DNA from: Silvibacterium acidisoli
GTDB taxonomy: Bacteria; Acidobacteriota; Terriglobia; Terriglobales; Acidobacteriaceae
DNA length: 64,000 bases
Reading direction: 5' to 3'
Assembly (NCBI GenBank): GCA_022870745.1
Contig: CP085323.1
Span: 3,348,001 to 3,412,000 of the forward strand
Below are positions 1 through 9,111 of this stretch, in pieces; the stretch's first letter is position 1, and each line of letters opens with the position of its first letter. The notes under the pieces were generated by a model. It worked only from the letters and a program-made list of their open reading frames with translations, was not told where the DNA came from and did no database searches. The position numbers were made by a program, and so were the translations under genes.

Positions 1-678
1 GCTCTCGCTGAAGGCTGGACCCACTTCAAGCTGAAGGTGGGCGGTGGCGCGGAAGACGATCTTCGCCGCGCGCGGCTTATGCGCAGCCGTATCGGCGCAG
101 ATAACAGGCTGATGATGGATGCGAATCAGCGCTGGGATGTCGATGAGGCGATCGAACGGACGACACAACTGGCCGAGTTGAACCCCTGGTGGATGGAAGA
201 GCCCACCAGTCCCGATGACATTCTCGGTCATGCCCGCATCCGTCGTGAAGTGCCAGGTGTTCGCGTGGCAACGGGAGAGCATTGCCAGAATCGCGTGATG
301 TTCAAGCAGTTGATGCAGGCCGGCGCAATCGATGTATGCCAGATCGACAGCTGCAGGCTTGCGGGTGTGAACGAGAACATTGCTGTCATCCTGATGGCTG
401 CCAAGTTCAACATCCCTGTGTGTCCACACGCCGGTGGGGTGGGGCTATGTGAATACGTGCAACATCTCTCCGCGTTCGACTATCTGCGGGTTTCCGCGTC
501 GCTCGAGAATCGCGTCACCGAGTTCGTCGATCACCTCCACGAACACTTTGTTGACCCTGTACGCATTCGCAACGCACACTATCTGCTGCCGGAAAAGCCG
601 GGTTACAGCGCTGAAATCTTCCCGGAGACGCTGCGCGATTACAGCTATCCGGATGGAAAAGTCTGGAGAAATGCATGA
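1..678 (+). CDS. L-fuconate dehydratase, C-terminal part (5' end outside window)
   Basis: This enolase-superfamily enzyme dehydrates L-fuconate to 2-keto-3-deoxy-L-fuconate in the cytoplasm, in the non-phosphorylative L-fucose pathway. The reading frame is open from base 1 and lacks the N-terminal capping domain, so about half of the usual ~430-440 residues is present. The barrel signatures run in order: the KLK catalytic lysine motif at the left edge, MDAN and EEP metal ligands, GEH (third metal ligand), QIDSCR (Asp of the His-Asp dyad) and PHAGG (catalytic His). This set and the text around it match fuconate dehydratases better than other mandelate-racemase groups. Its stop overlaps the start of the FAH-family gene by four bases (ATGA), so the two are translationally coupled. 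The alpha-L-fucosidase just downstream supports fucose as substrate. An alternative is a related sugar-acid dehydratase. Confidence 0.88.
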   Translation, partial: ALAEGWTHFKLKVGGGAEDDLRRARLMRSRIGADNRLMMDANQRWDVDEAIERTTQLAELNPWWMEEPTSPDDILGHARIRREVPGVRVATGEHCQNRVMFKQLMQAGAIDVCQIDSCRLAGVNENIAVILMAAKFNIPVCPHAGGVGLCEYVQHLSAFDYLRVSASLENRVTEFVDHLHEHFVDPVRIRNAHYLLPEKPGYSAEIFPETLRDYSYPDGKVWRNA

Positions 679-1520
679 AGGTTGTTACATATTCACGTGG
701 CGAAGAGTCGCCGCGCGCAGGTCTTCTGGTCGACAATCAGATTGTCGATCTGTCGGCGCAGTTTCCCTCCGTCCTGGCATTGATCCAGGGCGGTGAGGCC
801 GCTCTGGAAGAAGCGAAGAAGCAGCTGAGCCCTGGAGAGAAGGTTCCGCTCGCAGATGTGAAGCTGCATGCCCCGCTGCTGGCTCCGCCACGTATTTTCT
901 GCATCGGCCTGAACTATCGCGACCACGCGATCGAATCGAAGATGGAGATTCCGAAGACGCCGACAGTGTTCTTCAAACTGTCGTCCGCACTGATCGGCTA
1001 TGGCGCTGCGATTGAGCTTCCCACGCTTTCAAAGCAGCCGGACTACGAGGCGGAACTGGCATGTGTGATCGGCAAGGGCGGGTATCGCATCGCCGCCGCC
1101 GATTGGCAGGAGCATGTCTTCGGCTACACGATCCTCAATGACGTGAGCGCGCGCGATGTGCAGCTTTCGACCTCGCAGTGGACGATGGGCAAGAGCTTCA
1201 ATACCTTTGCTCCATTAGGCCCTGCCATTGTTACAAAAGACGAAGTGGCCGATCCGCACACGCTGGACGTGAAGCTCTCGATCGATGGAGAAGTGTTACA
1301 GCACTCGAACAGCCGTGAGCTGATCTTCAAGCTGCCCGATCTGATCGCTTATCTCTCGTCGATTGCGCCGCTGATGCCTGGCGACATCATCAGTACGGGA
1401 ACGCCCGCTGGCGTGGGGCTGGGACGCACTCCGCAGCGTTGGCTGCGCGCAGGCGAGACGGTGACAGTAGAGATTGACAAGCTTGGGAAGCTTGTCAATC
1501 CCGTAGTCGAAGGCAAGTAA
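675..1520 (+). CDS. FAH-family hydrolase, probable 2,4-diketo-3-deoxy-L-fuconate hydrolase
   Basis: 281 residues of the fumarylacetoacetate-hydrolase fold, with a short N-terminal domain and a full FAH domain from about residue 70. Visible family marks are FCIGLNYRDHA, the metal-binding DYEAELA, a central DVSARD segment and the C-terminal STGTPAGVG. In the Xanthomonas-type fucose pathway a FAH-family enzyme cleaves 2,4-diketo-3-deoxy-L-fuconate to pyruvate and L-lactate. The ATGA overlap with the fuconate dehydratase makes that role the best guess here. The intermediate dehydrogenase is not seen in the window and may lie upstream. The 3' end of the gene contains a perfect inverted repeat (separate entry). 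On sequence alone, other FAH activities (ureidoglycolate lyase-like, acylpyruvate hydrolase) cannot be excluded. Confidence 0.82.
   Translation: MKVVTYSRGEESPRAGLLVDNQIVDLSAQFPSVLALIQGGEAALEEAKKQLSPGEKVPLADVKLHAPLLAPPRIFCIGLNYRDHAIESKMEIPKTPTVFFKLSSALIGYGAAIELPTLSKQPDYEAELACVIGKGGYRIAAADWQEHVFGYTILNDVSARDVQLSTSQWTMGKSFNTFAPLGPAIVTKDEVADPHTLDVKLSIDGEVLQHSNSRELIFKLPDLIAYLSSIAPLMPGDIISTGTPAGVGLGRTPQRWLRAGETVTVEIDKLGKLVNPVVEGK
1472..1500. repeat. Perfect 13-bp inverted repeat inside the 3' end of the FAH gene
   Basis: GATTGACAAGCTT at 1472-1484 is followed by a GGG loop and its exact complement at 1488-1500. The hairpin lies 18 bases before the stop codon and encodes the conserved Asp-Lys-Leu-Gly-Lys-Leu stretch. 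No T-run follows, so it is not a classical terminator. It could slow ribosomes, protect the 3' end of the mRNA, or be chance imposed by the protein motif. Confidence 0.6.
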
Positions 1521-1550
1521 CGCGAGTGAAAGTAGCCCGGGCCGGGCAGA

Positions 1551-3242
1551 TCAGAGCTTCTGCAAGAGGATCTGTCCGTTTGCCGCGCCAACCACCGTAC
1601 CGGAGATTTCGACTTTTTCGTCTACCCCCGTAATGTCAATCAGCAGGCTGTCTGCCTGACCCTTCATCGGCTTTACGAACTTCGATTCCTCCACCCCATG
1701 CAGCTTGAGCACGACGTTCTGCACTGCCGTGACCTTACCTGTTGTCGGAATGAAGTGGAGGCGATACTGAGCGGCTGCCTTGATCTGCGAGGTCAGATCG
1801 AGGGAGAAGTGGTGTTCCTTCCAATCGCCTGCAAGGTTTGACGCCCACGCTTCTGCAGGGGCGTTCCAGTCCGATGGTGGCGGCGCATCGATGTTGTAGA
1901 CAGCCAGTGTGCGAACCGCTGGCAGAGCAGCAGCCTGCGTCGTTACTAGACGCACTGCTTCCACTGTCACGGGCTTCACGGGCTGAATGCGTTTATGGCC
2001 CACTGCGCTGCCGGTGCCTAATGGCTGCCATGCGCCGGAGACGCGTCCTTCGAGCTTGTACTCGCGGATGCGCTCGCCCCTGGTGGTGTCCTCCTGCAGG
2101 ATGACGGTATCGATGCGCGCCGGTTTATCGAGCTTGAGGGTGATGGATGAGCCGCTGCCGTGTGTCTCGGCAATGGGTCTGGCGAAGCGCCGCTTCAGTT
2201 CCTGTCCGAAAGCTTTTGCGGAGGCGGCATCTTTGTCCGAAAGCAGTCCATGGCGATTCGCGGGGATGTTCAGCAGCAGTTGCGCGCCGCGCCCTACGGA
2301 ACGGTAATAGACGGAGAACAGCTGCTCTTCGGTGAGAACTTTGTTCTCGTTGTCGGTGTGCCAGAACCAGTCGGGGCGGCGAATCGAGACGTCGACCTCA
2401 TTGGGCATCCACACATCGCCGTTGGGGTTGCTGTTGAGCGATGTTGCCACGCCTGTCTCGGCGTCAGCCCGGTCGATGCCGTTCCAGCAGGGATAGGGTG
2501 CGAAGCCGTGCTCGTTGCCGACCCAGCGAATGCTTGCCTGCGGTCCCTGGAAGATGACCGCGTGCGGCTGGTACTGCTCGATAAGATCCTTTACCGGAGT
2601 AATGGTCGAGCCGTCGAACCAGATTTCTACAAGCGGACCATAGCCTGAGAAGACCTCCTTCAGTTGCTCGCGATACATAGCGTCGTAACGCTTTTGCATC
2701 TCGGGCGTCTTGCAGATGCCGCCTGTGGTCGCGCCGAAGTGATCGTCGCGGGGGCAGACGTAGACGCCGAGCTTGAGGCCGAATTTCTTACATGACGCAA
2801 CGACCTCGGCCAGGACATCGCCTTTGCCGTTTTTCCATGGGGTGTTGCGGATGCTGTAGTCGGTGGTTTGGGTCTGCCACATGCAGAAGCCGCCCTGGTG
2901 CTTGGCGACGAAGACAATGTATTTCGCGCCGAGATCTACAGCGGTCTGAGCCCACTGATCGGTGTTGAGTTCCTTGGGATCGATCTTCGAAAGGGGAGTC
3001 GAGAGGTTGTCGGACTCGACGTCCTGCCAGGTGTTCGGCGCAAAGTGCACGAACATGCCGATTTCCATGTCCTGCCATGCGACCTGCTGCGCAGAAGGAA
3101 TGGCAACTGCACGCATGGAGCCGGAGGCGATTGCCCCGTTCTTCGTTCCCGGCAACGGACTTGCGTGGAGAGATTTTGCTGCGATGGAGACGATGCCAGC
3201 CTGGAGGCTGCCGCGGAGGAAGCTACGCCGATCCTTATTCAC
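1551..3242 (-). CDS. Alpha-L-fucosidase, GH29, TAT-exported
   Basis: 563 residues. GH29 enzymes remove terminal alpha-L-fucose from glycans by a retaining mechanism. The N-terminus has a twin-arginine motif (RRSFLRG) and a hydrophobic stretch ending near residue 35, so it is probably exported folded. GH29 catalytic-domain marks follow: FVHFAPNTW, YIVFVAKHQGGF, the DYSIRNTPW loop, GVYVCPRDD and the nucleophile motif IWFDG (Asp at about residue 210). LLLNIPANRHG closes the barrel, and about 200 residues of beta-sandwich modules follow. Start is GTG at 3242, chosen because it gives the complete TAT signal; no strong ribosome binding site is visible. The gene is convergent with the fuconate dehydratase/FAH genes and divergent from a TonB receptor, so free fucose would feed the pathway next door. 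Confidence 0.93.
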   Translation of the reverse strand: MNKDRRSFLRGSLQAGIVSIAAKSLHASPLPGTKNGAIASGSMRAVAIPSAQQVAWQDMEIGMFVHFAPNTWQDVESDNLSTPLSKIDPKELNTDQWAQTAVDLGAKYIVFVAKHQGGFCMWQTQTTDYSIRNTPWKNGKGDVLAEVVASCKKFGLKLGVYVCPRDDHFGATTGGICKTPEMQKRYDAMYREQLKEVFSGYGPLVEIWFDGSTITPVKDLIEQYQPHAVIFQGPQASIRWVGNEHGFAPYPCWNGIDRADAETGVATSLNSNPNGDVWMPNEVDVSIRRPDWFWHTDNENKVLTEEQLFSVYYRSVGRGAQLLLNIPANRHGLLSDKDAASAKAFGQELKRRFARPIAETHGSGSSITLKLDKPARIDTVILQEDTTRGERIREYKLEGRVSGAWQPLGTGSAVGHKRIQPVKPVTVEAVRLVTTQAAALPAVRTLAVYNIDAPPPSDWNAPAEAWASNLAGDWKEHHFSLDLTSQIKAAAQYRLHFIPTTGKVTAVQNVVLKLHGVEESKFVKPMKGQADSLLIDITGVDEKVEISGTVVGAANGQILLQKL

Positions 3243-3341
3243 ACCACCAAATATACATTCTGTGGCATGGCGGAATTCACTGGGGATTTGAACGAAACGT
3301 TGCGAGAAAGTGGGCGAAGCATTTTGTTTATAGGGGGTTTA

Positions 3342-3380
3342 ATTGTTTTTATTGACAAACAATATTTTTCGCCTAATAAT
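3342..3380 (+). promoter_or_regulatory. Candidate sigma-70 promoter with overlapping inverted repeat
   Basis: TTGACA at 3352-3357 is followed 16-17 bases later by TAATAA/AATAAT at 3374-3380, a near-consensus promoter reading toward the TonB receptor that starts at 3460. A perfect inverted repeat ATTGTTT (3342-3348) / AAACAAT (3357-3363) straddles the -35 box, so a repressor bound there would block polymerase. No transcription data are available. Confidence 0.5.
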
Positions 3381-3459
3381 TTGCAACATTCATACGAATT
3401 TGTGCACAAGTCACCAGCACGATTCAAGGCTCTACTTTTCTAGTTCTGACGAGGCAAGG

Positions 3460-6400
3460 ATGCAAAGAAAGAGATTTTCCTGTCGCGCATGTGTGTTGTG
3501 GGCATGCCTGTTGTCTGTCGCAACCCTATCGTTCAAGGCTCCAAACGTTTTCGCGCAGGTGGATCAGGGATCGATCACCGGCGTGGTCACCGATACGACC
3601 GGCGCCGTCATTCCCAATGCGAGCCTCACACTGGTGAACACCGATACTAACTTCACGCTGGTTCGAAAGAGCGGCGGGTCGGGCGACTACGTTTTCTCGC
3701 CCATCAAGATCGGCAATTACAGCCTGACGGTGGTCGCTGATGGCTTCCAGAAGATTGTCCGGGAGAACATTCACGTCAGCGTGAGCCAGACGGTTGGCGT
3801 GAACCTGTCGCTGCAGCCCGGTGCTGCGTCGGAAACTGTGACGGTTACGTCTGCGCCGGAGCTGCAGACGGAGCAGGCTTCGACCGGCCAGGTATTCGAC
3901 ACCAAGCAGATCAACGACATTCCACTCAACGGCCGCGATTACGTTTTTGCAGCCCAACTGACGACCGGTGTAGCCGCCCCGAACCAGGGCTTCCGGCAGG
4001 TGGCCGGTGCTGGTGACTTTACCTCGAACGGCGGACGTGTATCCGAGAACAACTTCATCCTGGATGGCGTCGATAACAACTCGAACATGCAGGACTTCCT
4101 GAACGGTGCTACCTATGCTGTTCGTCCGCCGCCGGATGCTCTCGCCGAGTTCAGCGTGGAGAGCAGCAACTATAGCGCAGAGCTGGGGCGCTCGACAGGC
4201 GCGGCTGTCAACGCGTCGATCAAGAGCGGTACGAACCAGTTCCATGGAAGCCTGTGGGAGTACTACCGCAGCGATCGCATGGCGGCACTCGATTACTTCT
4301 CCACACAGAGCAATGCATACCACATGAACCAGTTTGGGGCGACCCTGGGCGGTCCCGTCTGGAAGAACAAGATCTTCTTTTTTGCCGACAGCCAGGCTTC
4401 GCGCATCTCGAATTTTGTTCCGCCCCAAGCGAACTACACCGTTCCAACTGCTGCCGAGCGTACGGGCGACTTCACCCAATTGCTGAACGTCGCGAATCTG
4501 AACGGTGTGTCCGACAATCCCATCCACCTCAATCTTCCTGGTGGCACTCCCACCAACAGCGATGGAAGTGCGATTCCAGGATCGACGCCACGTTACCTCG
4601 CCTGCAATGGTGTGCAGAATGTTGTGTGTGCTCCCAACCTGATCGCTGAGAAGATTCTGAACCTCTATCCATTGCCGAACCAGGGTGTAGCGGGATCGGT
4701 CTACCACAACTACACCGTGCCAGCCACAGCGACGACGAACAACACGGTGCAGTACGACATCCGCGTGGATTACAACTTCTCGCAAAGCGACCAGATGTTC
4801 GGCCGCTACAGCTATTCAAACAATCCCACCACCTATACTCCTCCCCTCGGCATTCTCGATGGCGGTGGTTACGGCGCCGATGGTACGAACCAGAACTACG
4901 GTAAGAGTGGCGTCTTCAGCGAGACGCACTTCTTCAGCCCGACCTTGTCGAACGAGTTTCGCCTGGGCTTTAACTGGCTTTTTGCTGCTGCCCTGCAGCC
5001 GGGAAGCAATACAAATGTAGCTGCCGAGTATGGAATGGGAGGAATTCCATCCGGACCTAGCCTCGGTGGTTTTCCCGCGATGTCCTTTCAAGGGTCGCCC
5101 ACGCAGGGAGCGGGTCTAAGCTCGGTTGGCGTGCCCGGATACGAGCCATCTTCCGAGAAACAAAACGTCGCCGAGTTGATTGACAACGTCTCGAAAGTGC
5201 TTGGCAACCATACGATCAAGACGGGTATTAACTTCCAGCACATCCGCTTCTATGGCCTGCAGCCGCCGAACGGCATCGGTTCGCAGAACTACACCGGCCA
5301 GTACACGGCTGACCCCAGCATGCCCAATGTCATTACCGGATGGGGAGCTGCTGACTTCCTACTCGACGACATGAACAGCTCGAGTCTGAACACAGTAACC
5401 CCGTTTACGGATCTGCGTTACTACTGGTCTGCATTTGTGCAGGATGACTGGAAGGTTACGCCGCGTCTGACCCTGAACCTTGGACTGCGCTGGGAATATT
5501 CGCAGCCCTTCCGCGAGTTGAACAATCACCAGGCAAACTTCTTCGGAACGTATGCAGGCATGAACCAGGGAACCGGTACGTACCTGATCCCCGCCGCGCA
5601 GGAAAACTATCCGATCGCTCCGGCGCTGCTTGCCACGCTGGCTGCAGACCACATCAACATTCAGTACACGAACAACAACTATCTCGTGAACCCGCACCGG
5701 CTGAACTTTGCGCCACGTATCGGTCTCTCTTACATGGTTGATCCGCGTACGGTGCTTCGTGCTGGCGGCGGCATCTTCTATGGTGGTCAGGAAAATGTTG
5801 GTCTCGGGCTGAACCTTGCCAACAACGCTCCGTTCTTCGTGAACGCTTCGTTTGTTCCCAACCCCGATGAGTGCAACAACATCAGCGGCACCGTGACCTG
5901 CCCGACGAACGGCCAGACTCTTGAAACGGGCTTTGGAGCGGCGGCGAACGATCCGAATGCTCTTGCGAATGCCGCAGGCGTGGGCGCTATCTACGCACAG
6001 GATCAGGACGACAAGACCGCTCTGACCACGGCCTATAACCTGACCGCGCAGCATGCGATCACGAACACGCTGTCCTTCACACTGGGTTATCAGGGCAATG
6101 TGAGCCGTCATCTGCGGGCCAGCTATAGTGCCAACACCTATCCGGGCTTCATTCCTGTCTCGGTGTCCAACAGCCAGAATTATCAGCCTTTCCATGACTT
6201 CTCAATCACGAACGTGACGAATGGCGGTATTGCCCGCTATGACTCGCTGCAGGCGAAGATTGAGAAGAAGTACAGCAACGGTCTCTATCTGCTTGCCGGT
6301 TACACCTGGGCGCACTGCCTTGACGATGCTTTCGGTCCGATCGGTCAGTCGGCGTATGGCGGTTACAGGAACCCGAACCTCCTCGGTATCCGTTACGATT

Positions 6401-7077
6401 ATGGAAACTGCACCCAGGATGTTCGCAATCGCTTCACGATCAACGCGGAGTACGAACTGCCCTTCGGTAAAGGCAAGATGTTTGCCAATAAGGGTGGGAT
6501 GACGAATGCGGTTGTCGGTGGCTGGAAGGTGAACGGTGTCTTCCAGGCGCAGAGTGGAGACCCGATCTTCCTGAATTCCAGCAACCAGGGCGGAAGCTAT
6601 CCGATCAAGATTGGCGATCCATTCGGCAAAGGGAGCATGCTAAGCGCTGCCCAGCAGCAAGTATTGCAGCCCGGTTTCAATTGCGCCACCAAGACGAAAA
6701 CACTGCAGCAGTGGTTCAACCCTTGCGCTTTCATCAATCCGCCTCAGGTCACGCTCGGGGCTACTGACCCAAGCCAGAACCTGATTAACGTCAACAGCGC
6801 GGGCCTGCAGCCTGCTGGCCCGAAGGGACGCGTCGAAGTGCCCGGACCGGGCTTCAACCAGTTGGATATGTCACTCTTCAAGACGTTTCCGATCAAGTTC
6901 CATTCGTCGGCTCTTGAACTGCGTGCGGATGGCTTCAATGTCCTGAATCACCCGACATTCTCCAATCCTGGAAACAGCCTGACAAGCTCTCAGGGACAGG
7001 CTGTTACAGCAACTCGCTTCTCCGCCATCATTCCGGATGCGCGCGTGATCCAGGTTGCCGCTCACCTCGTCTTTTAA
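3460..7077 (+). CDS. TonB-dependent receptor, Oar-like, with N-terminal carboxypeptidase-regulatory-like domain
   Basis: 1,205 residues; outer-membrane beta-barrel for energy-dependent uptake of a large ligand, probably a glycan. A signal peptide with a hydrophobic core ends around FAQ (residue ~33). A beta-sandwich of ~90 residues follows (GSITGVVTDTTGAVIPNA ... DGFQKIV). The plug carries DIPLNGRDY and NFILDGVDNNSN, and the barrel ends in a C-terminal Phe. Start is the ATG at 3460: the frame is open upstream to 3343, but only the internal ATG puts the signal peptide at the N-terminus, and the promoter would otherwise lie at the start of the coding region. It is divergent from the fucosidase and is followed by a terminator, then a beta-galactosidase. 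No SusD-like partner is present. Ligand specificity is inferred from neighbours only. Confidence 0.92.
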   Translation: MQRKRFSCRACVLWACLLSVATLSFKAPNVFAQVDQGSITGVVTDTTGAVIPNASLTLVNTDTNFTLVRKSGGSGDYVFSPIKIGNYSLTVVADGFQKIVRENIHVSVSQTVGVNLSLQPGAASETVTVTSAPELQTEQASTGQVFDTKQINDIPLNGRDYVFAAQLTTGVAAPNQGFRQVAGAGDFTSNGGRVSENNFILDGVDNNSNMQDFLNGATYAVRPPPDALAEFSVESSNYSAELGRSTGAAVNASIKSGTNQFHGSLWEYYRSDRMAALDYFSTQSNAYHMNQFGATLGGPVWKNKIFFFADSQASRISNFVPPQANYTVPTAAERTGDFTQLLNVANLNGVSDNPIHLNLPGGTPTNSDGSAIPGSTPRYLACNGVQNVVCAPNLIAEKILNLYPLPNQGVAGSVYHNYTVPATATTNNTVQYDIRVDYNFSQSDQMFGRYSYSNNPTTYTPPLGILDGGGYGADGTNQNYGKSGVFSETHFFSPTLSNEFRLGFNWLFAAALQPGSNTNVAAEYGMGGIPSGPSLGGFPAMSFQGSPTQGAGLSSVGVPGYEPSSEKQNVAELIDNVSKVLGNHTIKTGINFQHIRFYGLQPPNGIGSQNYTGQYTADPSMPNVITGWGAADFLLDDMNSSSLNTVTPFTDLRYYWSAFVQDDWKVTPRLTLNLGLRWEYSQPFRELNNHQANFFGTYAGMNQGTGTYLIPAAQENYPIAPALLATLAADHINIQYTNNNYLVNPHRLNFAPRIGLSYMVDPRTVLRAGGGIFYGGQENVGLGLNLANNAPFFVNASFVPNPDECNNISGTVTCPTNGQTLETGFGAAANDPNALANAAGVGAIYAQDQDDKTALTTAYNLTAQHAITNTLSFTLGYQGNVSRHLRASYSANTYPGFIPVSVSNSQNYQPFHDFSITNVTNGGIARYDSLQAKIEKKYSNGLYLLAGYTWAHCLDDAFGPIGQSAYGGYRNPNLLGIRYDYGNCTQDVRNRFTINAEYELPFGKGKMFANKGGMTNAVVGGWKVNGVFQAQSGDPIFLNSSNQGGSYPIKIGDPFGKGSMLSAAQQQVLQPGFNCATKTKTLQQWFNPCAFINPPQVTLGATDPSQNLINVNSAGLQPAGPKGRVEVPGPGFNQLDMSLFKTFPIKFHSSALELRADGFNVLNHPTFSNPGNSLTSSQGQAVTATRFSAIIPDARVIQVAAHLVF

Positions 7078-7090
7078 ACCTCCTCACCCT

Positions 7091-7133
7091 GGCATCTCCG
7101 TCTCATTTGAGGCGGAGATGCCTTTTCCTTTTT
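7091..7133 (+). terminator. Rho-independent terminator after the TonB receptor
   Basis: GGCATCTCCG (7091-7100) and CGGAGATGCC (7113-7122) form a perfect 10-bp stem with a 12-base loop. TTTT, CC and TTTTT follow. It lies 14 bases after the receptor stop, so the beta-galactosidase downstream probably has its own promoter. Confidence 0.85.
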
Positions 7134-7242
7134 GTCTGAAATGTCGTGCCGGAGTTTGTTCTTTCTCTAGTTACAAATAAACTTTGCAGGTGATTCCTGG
7201 CCTCGGCTTACACTTGAAGCAATAACGACTGTGGAGTTTCTT

Positions 7243-9096
7243 TTGAGCAAACGCGTCTTTCGTTCGTCTCTTCTGCTCGCCGCTTCTTTGGCGCTTGGTT
7301 CCTCCTTGCAGATTCATGCGCAGGTCTCCGGTCCGGATGGGCATCCTCATACATTCGGCGTGGATGGCGATCACTTCGCGCTGGATGGAAAGCCGTTCCA
7401 GATTATTTCCGGGGCTATTCATTACGAGCGAATTCCACGCGCGTACTGGCGCGATCGTTTGCGCAAGGCCAAGGCGATGGGACTCAACACGGTAGAGACG
7501 TATGCCTTCTGGAATGCGCACGAAAAAGAGCTGGGCAAGTTCGACTTCTCTGGGCAGAATGACATTGCCGAGTTCATTCGTGAGGCACAGCAGGAGGGCC
7601 TTTACGTCGTTCTGCGTCCTGGCCCTTATGCGTGCGCGGAATGGGAGTTTGGGGGGTATCCTCCGTGGCTGATGAAAGACCCGAAGATGGTCGTGCGTTC
7701 TTCCTATCCCGGATTCATCGATGCGGTGCGTTCCTATATGCAGCAGCTTGCAGCGCAGACTGCGCCGTTGCAGATCGGCAATGGCGGACCCATCATTGCC
7801 GTGCAGGTGGAGAATGAGTACGGCTCTTATGGCGACGATCACGCCTACGTGGAGCAGATTCATCACATTCTTGTCGATGCCGGGTATACGAAGGCAATGC
7901 TCTACACGGCGGACGGAGCGGACGTACTTGCTGCCGGAACGCTTCCTGAGCTGCCTGCGGCAATCAACTTTGGCGTCGGCGACGCGAAGCGCTCCTTTGC
8001 GCTGCTCGATAAGTTCCGCCCGAACACTCCCCGATTTAACAGCGAGTACTGGGATGGCTGGTTCGACCACTGGGGGCATGCGCATGAAACGCGCGGAGAT
8101 GACCAGCAGGCGCAGGATCTCGAATGGATGCTTTCGCGCGGATACTCAGTCAACATTTACATGGTGGATGGTGGGACGAGCTTTGGCTGGATGAACGGAG
8201 CTAATATCGACGATGGCCAGTATCACCCTGACGTGACGAGCTACGACTACGACGCGGCGATTGCAGAGAGCGGTGAGCTGCGTCCGAAGTATTTTCGGTT
8301 TCGCGACATCATCACCAAGGTTACGGGCGTGAAGCCTCCAGCCCCGCCTGAGCCGATTAAGCCGATCGCGCTCGCTGCGATCCCGCTGAATGAATCGTCG
8401 TCTTTGTGGAAGGATCTACCGACGCCTGTTCATGCAAAGCAGCCTTTGACGATGGAAGCAATCGATCAGTCTTACGGTTACATTCTCTATCGCACCCGGC
8501 TTCACAAGGCTGTGACGGGAACGCTGTCTCTGCCTGGCGTGCATGACTATGCCCAGGTTTATGTGGACGGTGTTTTGCAGGGTACGGTCGATCGCCGGCT
8601 TGGGCAGACGAGCGTTGAGCTCCATGCAGCGGGGGGAAAGAAGCATGCGCAGCTGGACATACTGGTTGAGAATACCGGGCGAGTGAACTATGGAAAGAAG
8701 ATCAACGGGGAGCGCGCGGGTTTGCTGGAGACTCCATCACTCGATGGGAAGAGCCTGCAGGGTTGGGACATTTTCCCGCTCCCGATGAAGTCGCCGCAAG
8801 AGCGCGCTTACAGTAAAGAAGACTGCACTGGGGCCTGCTTCTATCGGGCGAGCTTTCAGGTGGAGCAGCCGAGCGATACTTTTCTCGATACCGGAAAACT
8901 CAATAAGGGCATGGTCTGGATCAACGGTGTCCCGCTGGGACGTTTCTGGAACATCGGGCCGCAGCGCACGCTTTATCTGCCGGGGCCCTGGCTGCGGCCG
9001 GGTGCGAATGAGATTGTAATTTTCGATCTCAATGCCGAACCGGGAAGAAGTGTGGAGGGGCTGAAGACGCCTATTCTTGATGCTCCGGTGAAATGA
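7243..9096 (+). CDS. Beta-galactosidase, GH35, exported
   Basis: 617 residues from the TTG at 7243. I prefer this start over the in-frame GTG at 7231 because GGAG at 7233-7236 is then a correctly spaced ribosome binding site. A signal peptide ends near HAQ. The GH35 barrel shows HYERIPRAYWRDRL, the acid/base motif QVENEYG (Glu ~192) and the nucleophile motif NSEYWDGWFDHWG (Glu ~268), followed by DGGTSFGWMNGAN. Two jelly-roll domains with a C-terminal RFWNIGPQRTLYLPG segment follow, the usual bacterial/animal GH35 layout. It removes terminal beta-galactose, probably in the periplasm or outside the cell. It is a paralog of the gene at 21910. It follows the fucose-module receptor but is separated from it by a terminator. 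Confidence 0.93.
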   Translation: MSKRVFRSSLLLAASLALGSSLQIHAQVSGPDGHPHTFGVDGDHFALDGKPFQIISGAIHYERIPRAYWRDRLRKAKAMGLNTVETYAFWNAHEKELGKFDFSGQNDIAEFIREAQQEGLYVVLRPGPYACAEWEFGGYPPWLMKDPKMVVRSSYPGFIDAVRSYMQQLAAQTAPLQIGNGGPIIAVQVENEYGSYGDDHAYVEQIHHILVDAGYTKAMLYTADGADVLAAGTLPELPAAINFGVGDAKRSFALLDKFRPNTPRFNSEYWDGWFDHWGHAHETRGDDQQAQDLEWMLSRGYSVNIYMVDGGTSFGWMNGANIDDGQYHPDVTSYDYDAAIAESGELRPKYFRFRDIITKVTGVKPPAPPEPIKPIALAAIPLNESSSLWKDLPTPVHAKQPLTMEAIDQSYGYILYRTRLHKAVTGTLSLPGVHDYAQVYVDGVLQGTVDRRLGQTSVELHAAGGKKHAQLDILVENTGRVNYGKKINGERAGLLETPSLDGKSLQGWDIFPLPMKSPQERAYSKEDCTGACFYRASFQVEQPSDTFLDTGKLNKGMVWINGVPLGRFWNIGPQRTLYLPGPWLRPGANEIVIFDLNAEPGRSVEGLKTPILDAPVK

Positions 9097-9111
9097 ACGC
9101 GGGCTACCGCT

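Noticed and set aside
3526-4785. 419-codon antisense open frame across the first TonB receptor
   Set aside because: It is fully inside a gene with clear domain motifs, and has no ribosome binding site or recognisable motif. Third-position GC bias in the sense gene creates such frames.
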